From the NCBI RefSeq assembly GCF_014190915.1, contig NZ_JACHVU010000002.1, forward strand, positions 558,001 to 622,000: 64,000 bases of DNA. The letters run 5' to 3'. The notes beneath the pieces are model-generated. The model saw nothing but the letters and a program-made list of their open reading frames with translations, was not told the origin of the DNA and searched no databases. Positions 1 through 15,639 of the stretch are shown here, one piece after another. The DNA is from Mycolicibacterium iranicum (GTDB lineage Bacteria; Actinomycetota; Actinomycetes; Mycobacteriales; Mycobacteriaceae). The translations under genes were made by a program, and so were the position numbers. Numbering within the stretch: position 1 is the first letter of the stretch; every line of letters begins with the position of its first letter.

Positions 1-107
1 CGTCCGGAACCGGCGCGGCCGACGTTTGCGTGGACGACCGCCCGGGATCGGCCTGCTCGGCGTCGCCGAACGCGAAAGCGGCACGCCTGAACGCCCTCGG
101 CGTCTGA
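1..107 (+). CDS. 3' end of an unidentified gene (cut by window edge)
   Basis: An open frame enters from the left edge (codons from base 3) and ends in TGA at 105-107. Its 34 visible codons have almost all G or C in the third position, as expected for a real gene in this genome, and the C-terminus reads ...AARLNALGV. No motif is recognisable in so short a piece, so no function is offered. It runs in the same direction as the hydrolase gene that begins about 70 bases later. Confidence 0.45.
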   Translation, partial: SGTGAADVCVDDRPGSACSASPNAKAARLNALGV

Positions 108-177
108 TTCGGGCAAAGCGCTCCCGGCCCTGCGGTGCCGCGATACGGTTTGCCGGGTTTCGGAGGAAGGGGTCGTG

Positions 178-2007
178 ATGGTCGACCGGCTATCGGCTCT
201 GGTGGGCGCAGGCGTGATCACCGCGGGTGTGTCGGCGGCGATGCTGGCCGGCGCCGGGGTTGCCGTCGCAGATCCCGACGCGGCAACCGGCGGGGGTGAC
301 ACCACCTCGAAGGTCGAGTCGACGGATCCGCCCGCGGCCGACGGCACGGACACCCCGGATACGACCGACGACTCCACCGACACCACCGAAGACACCGACG
401 AGGCCGACGAACAGAACGACGAGCCCGACGACGGCGCGGAGGACACCGGGGACGGCGGCGACGACAGCACCGCCACCGACACCACCACCACCACCGACAA
501 CAGCACTTCCGACAACAGCACCACCGACAACAGCGCCATCGACAACAGCGACGCTGACGCGCCGGCGCCTGCCGCCCCCGAAGGCCAATCCGCGGTCGAC
601 GAATTCGACGAGGCGCCGGCCGACGGCATTGCTGTCGACGAGGCGCAGGCCGACGAGAAGGCTCCCGCCGCCGAGAGCCCCCTCGACACCGCGGACCCGT
701 CGAACCTCGACACAGCCGAGCTCACCCCCGCGGCTCTGATCGCCCCGTCGTCGACCTCGAAACCCCTCGCGACGTTGCGCGCGCTCGACACGGTGTCCGA
801 GGCGGCGGCCGCGCCCGCACGCCAGACGCTGCTCAGCCTCATCGGCACCGTTATCTTCAACATCTATTCGGTTGCGATCCGGGTGCTCGGCGGCCCGCCG
901 ATCCTGCCGGCCGGCAGCACCGTCACGGTGCGCAGCTCGTCGCTGACCATCGACTGCGGCGACGGCTACGACGTCCCTGCGGACTGGTACGTCCCCGAAG
1001 GGCCGACCCCGACGCGGCTGATCTACTTCCAGCACGGCTTCATGGCAGCAGGGCCGTTCTACAGCTACACCGCCGCGCGGCTCGCCGAGGCGACCCACAG
1101 CATCGTGGTGGCCACCTCGCTGACGTCGAATTTCCTTGCCTGCGACGGCTGCTGGGTCGGCGGCTCGCCGATGCACAAGGCGGTGGCCGACCTGTTCGCC
1201 GACGGCAACACCGCACTCGCGCAGAGCGCACTGGCGGCCGGTTACAGCAGCACGCTGCTGGACGGGATCGAGAAGATCGGGCTCACCGGGCACAGCGCGG
1301 GCGGCGGGCTGGCTGCGGGCGCCGCGGGCTTCATGACGCAGAACGGCTCGTTCGACAAGCTCGCCGGCGTCGTCATGCTCGACGGCGTCGGGTTCGGTGA
1401 CGTCACGCCGGAGGCGCTGGCGAAGCTGCCCGCGGACTTCCCGATCTACAACCTCGCTGCGAGGGCCTACTACTGGAATCTGTCCGGGACGACGAACACC
1501 GCGCTCGAGGAGTGGCGGCCCGGCGTCTTCAACGGCGTCAAGCTGGCCGACAGCTCGCACGGCGACGCCATGCTCGGTGGCAACGTCTTCGTGCAGATCG
1601 CGATGAACCTCGTCACGGGCTGGCCGCGTCCGGAGAACGTCAAGGCCGCCGAGGTGATCAGTGCCGCCTGGTTCAACGACATGTTCACCGAGACGGCGCC
1701 GTCCCCGGAGTCCGGCTTCTACGGGGCGCCGGGCGCCGTGCTGAAGATCGAGACCAGCCGCGGGACTGCGACCGCCCAGGTGCTGCCGGGGGACACCGAG
1801 CGGGTGACGTTCCTCGATTGGCTCTTCACGTTCGGCGCCAAGTTCCTCTTCGGCATCGACTTCGCGACCTGCGCCGCCGAACCGGTGCAGCGCACAGCCG
1901 GATCAGCGGAGACGCTGGAACTGTTTTCTGCCCCCGACACGCTCCTATCTCTTGACGGAAGGACGAAAGCGGGCCAATCTATTGGCCAGCAATGTGTGGT
2001 CGCGTAA
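178..2007 (+). CDS. Secreted alpha/beta-hydrolase with long acidic linker
   Basis: Predicted exported protein of 609 aa. Residues 1-32 form an Ala/Gly-rich signal segment ending near AVADP. Residues of about 33-150 are a low-complexity Asp/Thr/Glu linker with DNST-type repeats, probably disordered. An alpha/beta-hydrolase domain follows (about 200-520) with a nucleophile elbow GHSAGG (Ser near residue 373) and an oxyanion-type QHGF segment. The substrate is unknown; a lipid or ester is a guess from the fold. The ribosome site GGAGGAAGG at 162-170 sits 7 nt before ATG 178, which is preferred over GTG 175. It lies just upstream of rpoB in the same direction, but a promoter region of about 280 bases separates them. 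Confidence 0.75.
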   Translation: MVDRLSALVGAGVITAGVSAAMLAGAGVAVADPDAATGGGDTTSKVESTDPPAADGTDTPDTTDDSTDTTEDTDEADEQNDEPDDGAEDTGDGGDDSTATDTTTTTDNSTSDNSTTDNSAIDNSDADAPAPAAPEGQSAVDEFDEAPADGIAVDEAQADEKAPAAESPLDTADPSNLDTAELTPAALIAPSSTSKPLATLRALDTVSEAAAAPARQTLLSLIGTVIFNIYSVAIRVLGGPPILPAGSTVTVRSSSLTIDCGDGYDVPADWYVPEGPTPTRLIYFQHGFMAAGPFYSYTAARLAEATHSIVVATSLTSNFLACDGCWVGGSPMHKAVADLFADGNTALAQSALAAGYSSTLLDGIEKIGLTGHSAGGGLAAGAAGFMTQNGSFDKLAGVVMLDGVGFGDVTPEALAKLPADFPIYNLAARAYYWNLSGTTNTALEEWRPGVFNGVKLADSSHGDAMLGGNVFVQIAMNLVTGWPRPENVKAAEVISAAWFNDMFTETAPSPESGFYGAPGAVLKIETSRGTATAQVLPGDTERVTFLDWLFTFGAKFLFGIDFATCAAEPVQRTAGSAETLELFSAPDTLLSLDGRTKAGQSIGQQCVVA

Positions 2008-9783
<7,776 letters not shown>

Positions 9784-9806
9784 TCCCCGCTATCGGCGCA
9801 CGAGAG

Positions 9807-9845
9807 AAAGCCCCCGCTCCCACCTCGGGAGTCGGGGGCTTTTTC
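9807..9845 (+). terminator. Bidirectional terminator between rpoC and a convergent DUF732 gene
   Basis: AAAGCCCCCG (9807-9816) pairs with CGGGGGCTTT (9834-9843), with a further CTCC/GGAG inner stem. The 3' side runs into TTTTT and the 5' side begins with AAA, so it can stop transcripts from both convergent genes. The DUF732 stop codon lies 19 bases away. Confidence 0.85.
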
Positions 9846-9863
9846 GTGCCGCGGGGCCGGATG

Positions 9864-10187
9864 TCAGCCCGGCGCCTGCGTGCACATCGTGGACCGTGCC
9901 GAGTTCACCAGACCGGCGGCCTGGGCCGGGTTCGCCCCGTACTGGCCGGCGGTGGCGTCGATGACGGCTTGCGCGGGCTGACCGGTGTACAGCAGCCGGC
10001 ACGCCTGCTTGCCCGCGAGCAACAGTTGATCGTCGTTGCCGGGGAAGTTCCCCCGTACCCCGTTGAGGAAGTTCACCTCGTCGGCCGACAACGGAATGGG
10101 CCAGGCAGCGGCCGGGGCGGCCACCGCTGTCGCCACCGCCGCAGCCGCCAGGGTCGCCGCGATCATTCGAAAGCCCGTGGTCTTCAT
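9864..10187 (-). CDS. Secreted DUF732 protein
   Basis: Small exported protein of 107 aa. Residues 1-28 are a signal peptide (MKTTGFRMIAATLAAAAVA... ending near AWP). The mature part matches the mycobacterial DUF732 pattern: an FLNGVR segment, a central QACRLL cysteine and a second cysteine near the C-terminus (TMCTQ), probably disulfide bonded. The function of the family is unknown. The start has GAGGAGA just upstream on the reverse strand. A second DUF732 protein is found at 60422, so the two bracket the large ribosomal and RNA polymerase region. Confidence 0.85.
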   Translation of the reverse strand: MKTTGFRMIAATLAAAAVATAVAAPAAAWPIPLSADEVNFLNGVRGNFPGNDDQLLLAGKQACRLLYTGQPAQAVIDATAGQYGANPAQAAGLVNSARSTMCTQAPG

Positions 10188-10294
10188 GCGTGTCTCCTCG
10201 CTGGTATCCGTCGAGCCTAAGCCGGGCCACGGACCCCTCGGCGCACGAATGTTTCTCGCCGGGCCACCCGTTCGCCGGTGTCACAAGGCCCGCC

Positions 10295-10300
10295 TAGACT
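10295..10300 (+). promoter_or_regulatory. -10 box for leaderless nfo
   Basis: TAGACT lies 7 nt before GTG 10308 with no ribosome site between, the arrangement expected when transcription starts on the initiation codon. Confidence 0.55.
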
Positions 10301-10307
10301 CGGCGGC

Positions 10308-11060
10308 GTGCTGATCGGTTCCCATGTCCACGGTGATGACCCTCTGGCGGCTGCGGAGGCCGACGGCGCCGACGTGGTGCAGTTCTTCCTCGGCAATCCG
10401 CAGAGCTGGAAGAAACCCCCGCCCCGGGACGACTCCGACGTCCTCAAAGCCGCGTCGATGCCGATCTACGTGCACGCGCCCTACTTGATCAACGTCGCGT
10501 CGGCGAACAACCGGGTGCGCATCCCGTCGCGCAAGATCCTGCAGGACACCTGCGACGCGGCCTCGGCCATCGGCGCTGCGGCCGTCATCGTGCACGGCGG
10601 CCACGCCGACGACAACGACATGGAGGCCGGGTTCGAGCGCTGGGCCAAGGCGCTGGACTACCTGGAGACCGACGTGCAGGTGCTGCTGGAGAACACCGCC
10701 GGCGGCGACCATGCGATGGCGCGGCACTTCGACACGATCGGCCGGCTGTGGGACCACATCGGCGACACCGGGATCGGGTTCTGTCTCGACACCTGCCACG
10801 CCTGGGCGGCCGGCGAGGCGTTGGTCGATTCGGTCTCACGCATCAAGGCCATCACCGGGCGCATCGATCTCGTGCACTGCAACGACTCGCGAGACGCGGC
10901 CGGCTCCGGGGCCGATCGCCACGCGAACTTCGGCACCGGACAGATCGACCCGCAATTGCTGGTGGCAGTCGTCGAGGCTGCCGATGCGCACGTCATCTGC
11001 GAGACATCCGACGACGGCCGCAAGGACGACATCGCGTTCCTGCGGGAGCACCTCGGCTGA
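10308..11060 (+). CDS. nfo: Deoxyribonuclease IV (AP endonuclease)
   Basis: Base-excision-repair endonuclease that cuts 5' to abasic sites; orthologue of M. tuberculosis end (Rv0670), 250 aa. It is a TIM-barrel protein with the expected zinc ligands: GSHVHG at the N-terminus, [34 protein letters not shown] and the terminal ICET glutamate. GTG 10308 is chosen because it gives the conserved MLIGSH start and follows a -10 box at leaderless spacing; a GTG 30 bases upstream would add ten non-conserved residues. It lies directly after the rpoBC block in the same order as in M. tuberculosis. Confidence 0.95.
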   Translation: MLIGSHVHGDDPLAAAEADGADVVQFFLGNPQSWKKPPPRDDSDVLKAASMPIYVHAPYLINVASANNRVRIPSRKILQDTCDAASAIGAAAVIVHGGHADDNDMEAGFERWAKALDYLETDVQVLLENTAGGDHAMARHFDTIGRLWDHIGDTGIGFCLDTCHAWAAGEALVDSVSRIKAITGRIDLVHCNDSRDAAGSGADRHANFGTGQIDPQLLVAVVEAADAHVICETSDDGRKDDIAFLREHLG

Positions 11061-11081
11061 CGTCGCCCGCTGTCACGTCGC

Positions 11082-12125
11082 TCAGCGCGTTTTCTCGTAG
11101 ACCAGCCAGCGCATCTCTATCGGGGACTGCTCGCGGGGCAGATCGAAGACGTCGAGGCCGCTGACCCAGTCGGCGTACCAGCCGGTGGGCGGCCAGACTC
11201 CGGCCGGCAGATTGGCTTTCTCGTAGTCGAAGACCGAGTCATTGGTCTGCAGGCGCAGCCCCAGCCCTGCGGCGGCACGGTCGATCTCGTCACCCGTGAA
11301 CAGCCCTGTGTACACCTGCTGGGCGAGTTGCTGCACCGCCTGTCCCAGTTCGCGGTCATCGTCGGTGAGACAACCCGGGCGGGGCATGAAGATGTTGAAC
11401 ACCAAGTGGCCGCCGGGGCGCAGGCATTCGGCGGCGAGCTCGAAGACGGCCCGCAGCTGCTCGGAGGTCCGGAAGTCGGACGTCACCTCGGAGAGCAGGA
11501 TGAGCTGGTAATCCTTCTGGAGGTCGTCCAGGGTCTCGAAGATGTCGCGGTCGATCACTCGGACGTCGAGCAGATGCTTGTAGGACTCGGCGCGCAGGAT
11601 CTCGGCGAACTTCGGGGTCAGCTCGACCGCGTCGACGGGATGGCCGCGGCGGGCCAACGCCAAGGCGTTACGGCCTGTGCCGGCCCCGATGTCGAGGACA
11701 CGGGCTGCGCGGGGATCATCGATCGCCGCGGAGAGTGCCCATACGCGGGCGTCGGGGGTGGTGCCGAACAGCGGGGGAGTGCGGGTCGCGACCCAGTTGT
11801 CATAGGTATCGGCCAACGACGTCCATTCAGGGCGGATGTGGTAGTTCAACACCGAGCCGATGGGGGCGTCATAGGAGATCACGATGTTGGATCGATTCGA
11901 GCCCGCGAAGGCGTTGGCCAGTTCTTTGGCCAGCAGACTGCGGAGGTGATCGAGTTCGCCCCGGGAGAATTTGCAACCCAGTGCGCTGAAGATCTTGTCG
12001 CACAGAGCGACGTAGTCGTCCACCATCCCTGGCACCGCGGGCAGCGTCATCTGGCCGCTGGACACTCCCCGTCGCAGTAGTCGTCGGGCCATGGCTTCGC
12101 GAATCGTGGCGGTATCCATCGACAT
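11082..12125 (-). CDS. Class I SAM-dependent methyltransferase
   Basis: Predicted methyltransferase of 347 aa. Motif I is clear: VLDIGAGTGRNALAL followed by the acidic VDAVE that binds the SAM ribose. A helical N-terminal segment of about 140 residues precedes the Rossmann domain and may define substrate specificity. Post-I motifs LILLSEVTSDF and LRPGGHLVFNIF are also visible. The substrate is not identifiable. The start ATG 12125 (MSMDTAT) is chosen because GGGTGGGG precedes it; a GTG at 12176 would add 17 residues resembling non-coding DNA. It is divergent from fadE8 across a 122-base gap and convergent with nfo. Confidence 0.8.
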   Translation of the reverse strand: MSMDTATIREAMARRLLRRGVSSGQMTLPAVPGMVDDYVALCDKIFSALGCKFSRGELDHLRSLLAKELANAFAGSNRSNIVISYDAPIGSVLNYHIRPEWTSLADTYDNWVATRTPPLFGTTPDARVWALSAAIDDPRAARVLDIGAGTGRNALALARRGHPVDAVELTPKFAEILRAESYKHLLDVRVIDRDIFETLDDLQKDYQLILLSEVTSDFRTSEQLRAVFELAAECLRPGGHLVFNIFMPRPGCLTDDDRELGQAVQQLAQQVYTGLFTGDEIDRAAAGLGLRLQTNDSVFDYEKANLPAGVWPPTGWYADWVSGLDVFDLPREQSPIEMRWLVYEKTR

Positions 12126-12203
12126 GGACCCCACCCTCGCACGCCGGGCGCCAAAAGAACGGGCGCACACGAGCACTGGCGGCTCTGCAGCGGACAGGTC
12201 CCA

Positions 12204-12237
12204 TTACAGTTCTTGTGCAATCGTCTGGCATCTGTAA
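12204..12237. promoter_or_regulatory. Possible operator in the methyltransferase-fadE8 divergent promoter
   Basis: TTACAG at 12204-12209 and CTGTAA at 12232-12237 form a 6-bp inverted repeat spaced by 22 bases within the divergent control region. It may bind a dimeric regulator, the PaaX-like protein at 14905 being one candidate, but the long spacing makes this weak. Confidence 0.25.
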
Positions 12238-12247
12238 CAGTGAGGGC

Positions 12248-13897
12248 ATGCCGGACACGCATGTCGTCACCAATCAGGTTCCGCCGCTCGAAGACTTCAA
12301 CCCCGCCGCGTCGCCGGTGCTCTCCGAAGCACTGATCCGCGAGGGCGGCCAGTGGGGGGTTGACGAGGTGTGGGAGCTCGGCGCTCTGGGCGGTTCGGCG
12401 CGCGCCCAGCGGTGGGGTGAGCTCGCCGACCGTCACCGCCCGGTCCTGCACACCCACGACCGGTACGGCCACCGTGTGGACGAGGTCGACTACGACCCGG
12501 CCTACCACGAACTGATGACCGCCGCGGTCGGTCACGGCCTGCACGCGGCGCCCTGGGCTGACGACCGCGAGGGCGCACACGTCGTGCGCGCGGCCAAGAT
12601 GTCGGTGTGGACGCCGGAACCCGGCCATGTCTGCCCGATCTCGATGACCTACGCCGTCGTGCCCGCGCTGCGCCACAACCCCGATCTCGCCGCGGTCTAC
12701 GAGCCGCTGCTCACCAGCCGCGTCTACGACCCGCAGCTGACGGTGCCCACCACCAAGCCCGGCATCACGGCGGGCATGTCGATGACCGAGAAGCAGGGTG
12801 GCTCCGACGTGCGCGCCGGCACCACGGAGGCGACCCCGAACGGCGACGGCACCTACTCGCTGCGCGGCCACAAATGGTTCACGTCCGCCCCGATGTGTGA
12901 CGTCTTCCTGGTCCTGGCGCAGACGCAGGGCCGGGGCGACCGGGAAGGTGGAGGCCTGAGCTGCTTCTTCCTTCCGCGCATCCTGCCCGACGGCACCCGT
13001 AACCGGATGTTCCTGCAGCGGCTGAAGGACAAGCTGGGCAACCACGCCAACGCCTCGAGCGAGGTCGAGTACGACGGGGCCACGGCATGGCTGGTCGGCG
13101 AAGAGGGCCGGGGTGTCCCGACGATCATCGAGATGGTCAACCTGACGCGTCTGGACTGCACGCTCGGCAGTGCGACCAGCATGCGGACCGGGCTGATGCG
13201 CGCCACCCACCACGCCCAGCATCGAATGGCCTTCGGCGCCTACCTGATCGACCAGCCGTTGATGCGCAACGTGATCGCCGACCTCGCCGTCGAAGCGGAG
13301 GCCGCGACCATGCTGGCCCTGCGGATGGCCGGTGCCACCGATCACGCAGTCCGCGGGGACGAGCGCGAAACCCTGCTGCGCAGAATCGGTTTGGCGGCTG
13401 CCAAGTACTGGGTCTGCAAGCGGGCCACACCGCACGCCGCCGAGGCGATGGAATGCCTGGGCGGTAACGGATACGTCGAGGACTCCGGGATGCCACGGCT
13501 GTACCGCGAGGCCCCGCTGATGGGGATCTGGGAGGGCTCGGGCAACGTCAGCGCCCTGGACACGTTGCGCGCCATGGCCACACGCCCCGAATGCATCGAC
13601 GTCCTGTTCGACGAGCTGAGTGTCACGCAGGGCCACGATCCCCGCCTGGACGCCCACGTGGACACGCTGCGTCCCCAGCTCGCGGATCTGGAGACGATCC
13701 AGTACCGGGCCCGCCAGGTCGCCGAGAACATCTCGCTCGCGCTGCAGGGTTCGCTGCTGGTGCGCCACGGCCACCCCGCGGTCGCCGAGGCGTTCCTGGC
13801 CAGCCGCCTCGGTGGGCAGTGGGGTGGCGCGTTCGGCACGCTGCCGACGGGCCTGGACCTCGCGCCGATCATCGAGCGTGCGATGGTCAAGGCATGA
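12248..13897 (+). CDS. fadE8: Acyl-CoA dehydrogenase, FadE8/AidB type
   Basis: FAD-dependent acyl-CoA dehydrogenase of the AidB branch, 549 aa, near-collinear with M. tuberculosis FadE8 (Rv0672). It shows MSMTEKQGGSDVRAGTT (FAD-binding loop), GHKWFTSAPMCD, the arginine-rich RIGLAAAKYWVCKR segment and the AidB-like end LYREAPLMGIWEGSGNV. The start ATG 12248 gives MPDTHVVTNQVPPLEDF, as in the orthologue. An insertion (GRGDREGG) relative to FadE8 sits in the mid-domain. The stop TGA overlaps the next ATG (ATGA), beginning a coupled chain through two mini-ORFs into echA4. The true substrate is not evident; AidB relatives are also implicated in alkylation stress. Confidence 0.93.
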   Translation: MPDTHVVTNQVPPLEDFNPAASPVLSEALIREGGQWGVDEVWELGALGGSARAQRWGELADRHRPVLHTHDRYGHRVDEVDYDPAYHELMTAAVGHGLHAAPWADDREGAHVVRAAKMSVWTPEPGHVCPISMTYAVVPALRHNPDLAAVYEPLLTSRVYDPQLTVPTTKPGITAGMSMTEKQGGSDVRAGTTEATPNGDGTYSLRGHKWFTSAPMCDVFLVLAQTQGRGDREGGGLSCFFLPRILPDGTRNRMFLQRLKDKLGNHANASSEVEYDGATAWLVGEEGRGVPTIIEMVNLTRLDCTLGSATSMRTGLMRATHHAQHRMAFGAYLIDQPLMRNVIADLAVEAEAATMLALRMAGATDHAVRGDERETLLRRIGLAAAKYWVCKRATPHAAEAMECLGGNGYVEDSGMPRLYREAPLMGIWEGSGNVSALDTLRAMATRPECIDVLFDELSVTQGHDPRLDAHVDTLRPQLADLETIQYRARQVAENISLALQGSLLVRHGHPAVAEAFLASRLGGQWGGAFGTLPTGLDLAPIIERAMVKA

Positions 13898-13963
13898 CTT
13901 TCCAGCCAGAAGCGAAGCGGGATCGCGCATGACTTTCCAGCGAGAAGCGAAGCGGGATCGCGC
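13894..13963 (+). repeat. 35-bp tandem repeat encoding two overlapping 12-codon mini-ORFs
   Basis: Two 35-bp units (13894-13928 and 13929-13963) differ at a single base (C at 13907, G at 13942). Each unit begins with ATG and, read in frame, encodes MTFQPEAKRDRA or MTFQREAKRDRA followed by TGA; each stop overlaps the next ATG. The first ATG overlaps the fadE8 stop and the second mini-ORF stop overlaps the echA4 start. This recalls the structure described for MIRU elements of M. tuberculosis, where small ORFs overlap the flanking stop and start codons, although the sequence itself is not obviously the same. Confidence 0.85.
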
Positions 13964-14902
13964 ATGACACACGCGATCAGGCCCGTCGACTTCGACGACC
14001 TCAAGACGATGACCTACGAGGTGACCGACCGCGTCGCCCGGATCACGTTCAACCGCCCCGAGAAGGGCAACGCGATCGTCGCCGACACTCCGCTGGAGCT
14101 CTCGGCGCTCGTCGAACGCGCCGACCTCGACCCGAACGTCCACGTGATTCTGGTGTCCGGCCGGGGCCAGGGCTTCTGCGCGGGATTCGACCTGTCGGCC
14201 TACGCCGAGGGTTCGTCGTCGGCGGGCGGCGGGAATCCCTACCGCGACACGGTGCTGTCCGGGAAAACCCAGGCGGTCAACCATCTTCCGGATCAGCCGT
14301 GGGATCCGATGATCGACTACCAGATGATGAGTCGCTTCGTGCGGGGGTTCTCCAGCCTGATGCGGTGCGACAAGCCGACCGTGGTGAAGATCCACGGCTA
14401 CTGCGTGGCCGGCGGAACCGACATCGCGCTGCACGCCGACCAGGTCATCGCGGCGTCGGACGCCAAGATCGGCTATCCGCCGACCCGGGTGTGGGGTGTG
14501 CCCGCGGCGGGCATGTGGGCGCACCGTCTCGGCGATCAGCGCGCCAAACGCCTTCTGCTGACCGGTGATTGCCTCACCGGGGCGCAGGCCGCCGAATGGG
14601 GTCTGGCCGTCGAGGCGCCCGACCCCGAGGATCTCGACGAGCGCACCGAGCGACTCGTCGAACGCATCGCCGCGGTCCCGGTCAACCAGCTGATCATGGT
14701 GAAGCTCGCGATGAACAGTGCGCTCTACAACCAGGGTGTCGCCAACAGCGCGATGATCTCGACGGTCTTCGACGGCATCGCCCGGCACACCCCCGAGGGG
14801 CACGACTTCGTGGCGCAGTCCAGGGAACACGGCTTCCGGGACGCGGTGCGCCGGCGCGACGAACCGTTCGGCGACCACGGGCGCAGGGCCTCCGGGGTCT
14901 GA
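13964..14902 (+). CDS. echA4: Enoyl-CoA hydratase/isomerase family protein (EchA4-like)
   Basis: Crotonase-fold protein of 312 aa, orthologous in position and sequence to M. tuberculosis EchA4 (Rv0673). The CoA-binding and oxyanion segments GQGFCAGFDLSAY and CVAGGTDIALHAD are present. The two catalytic glutamates of classical hydratases are not: the first position is Asp (GGTDIAL) and the second falls in IGYPPTRVWG, which has Pro. It may therefore act as an isomerase, hydrolase or on unusual substrates rather than as a standard crotonase. Its ATG overlaps the stop of the preceding mini-ORF, so translation is probably coupled through the repeat. Confidence 0.9.
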   Translation: MTHAIRPVDFDDLKTMTYEVTDRVARITFNRPEKGNAIVADTPLELSALVERADLDPNVHVILVSGRGQGFCAGFDLSAYAEGSSSAGGGNPYRDTVLSGKTQAVNHLPDQPWDPMIDYQMMSRFVRGFSSLMRCDKPTVVKIHGYCVAGGTDIALHADQVIAASDAKIGYPPTRVWGVPAAGMWAHRLGDQRAKRLLLTGDCLTGAQAAEWGLAVEAPDPEDLDERTERLVERIAAVPVNQLIMVKLAMNSALYNQGVANSAMISTVFDGIARHTPEGHDFVAQSREHGFRDAVRRRDEPFGDHGRRASGV

Positions 14903-14904
14903 CG

Positions 14905-15639
14905 GTGTCACCGACGGTGTCGCGGATGACCGCCCGCTCGGTCGTGCTGAGCGTGCTGCTCGGAGCGCACCCGGCCTGGGCCACCGCCGCCGACCTGATC
15001 CGTCTGACGAGCGACTTCGGCATCCGGGAGTCGACGATCCGGGTTGCACTGACCCGCATGGTCGGGGCCGGCGACCTCGTGCGCTCCGAGGACGGCTATC
15101 GGCTCTCCGACCGGCTGCTGGCCCGCCAGCGGCGTCAGGACGAGGCGATCGGCACCGAACCCCGGCCCTGGGGCGGCGGCTGGACCATGCTGGTCGTCAC
15201 CAGCGTCGGCACCGACGCCAGGACGCGTGCCGCGCTCCGAACGGCGTTGCAGCAGATGCGTTTCGCCGAACTGCGCGAAGGCGTGTGGATGCGCCCGGAC
15301 AACGTGGCGGTCGACGTCGACGACGACATCGCGGCCCGGGTGCGAATCCTCTCGGCACGTGATGACGAGCCGGGGGAGCTGGCGGCGCGGCTGTGGGACC
15401 TGGTGGGCTGGGCGGAGACCGGCCGGCGACTGCTGGCCGAGATGGCGCACGCGTGCGAGATGCCCGAGCGGTTCGTCGTCGCGGCCGCCATCGTGCGCCA
15501 CCTGCTGACCGATCCGGTGCTGCCCGACGAGCTGCTGCCCCCACATTGGCCGGGCGCGGCGTTGCGCGCGGCCTATAAGGATTTCGCCGCCGAACTCGTC
15601 GCGCGGCGCGACAACGTCGAATTGATGGAGGCCACATGA
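14905..15639 (+). CDS. PaaX-family transcriptional regulator
   Basis: Regulator of 244 aa resembling PaaX and M. tuberculosis Rv0674. An N-terminal winged-helix (SVVLSVLLGAHPAWATAADLIRL...ESTIRVALTRMVGAGDLVRSEDGYRLS) is followed by the PaaX C-terminal region (GVWMRPDNVAVD, LWDLVGWAETGR, ILVRHLLTDP-like). PaaX proteins are usually released from DNA by aryl- or acyl-CoA thioesters, which fits the flanking CoA genes. The start is uncertain: GTG 14905 lies 2 nt after the echA4 stop; ATG 14926 (MTARSVV) matches the M. tuberculosis annotation. The stop overlaps the echA5 ATG (ATGA). It probably autoregulates this operon. Confidence 0.85.
   Translation: MSPTVSRMTARSVVLSVLLGAHPAWATAADLIRLTSDFGIRESTIRVALTRMVGAGDLVRSEDGYRLSDRLLARQRRQDEAIGTEPRPWGGGWTMLVVTSVGTDARTRAALRTALQQMRFAELREGVWMRPDNVAVDVDDDIAARVRILSARDDEPGELAARLWDLVGWAETGRRLLAEMAHACEMPERFVVAAAIVRHLLTDPVLPDELLPPHWPGAALRAAYKDFAAELVARRDNVELMEAT

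Noticed and set aside
13894..13963. The tandem repeat as a CRISPR array
   Set aside because: Only two directly adjacent units with no spacers and no cas genes; it is a coding-type tandem repeat.
12047..15049. A 1000-codon reverse-strand open frame across fadE8 and echA4
   Set aside because: It runs through two well-supported genes and the repeat, with low-complexity Arg/His-rich sequence and no recognisable domain.
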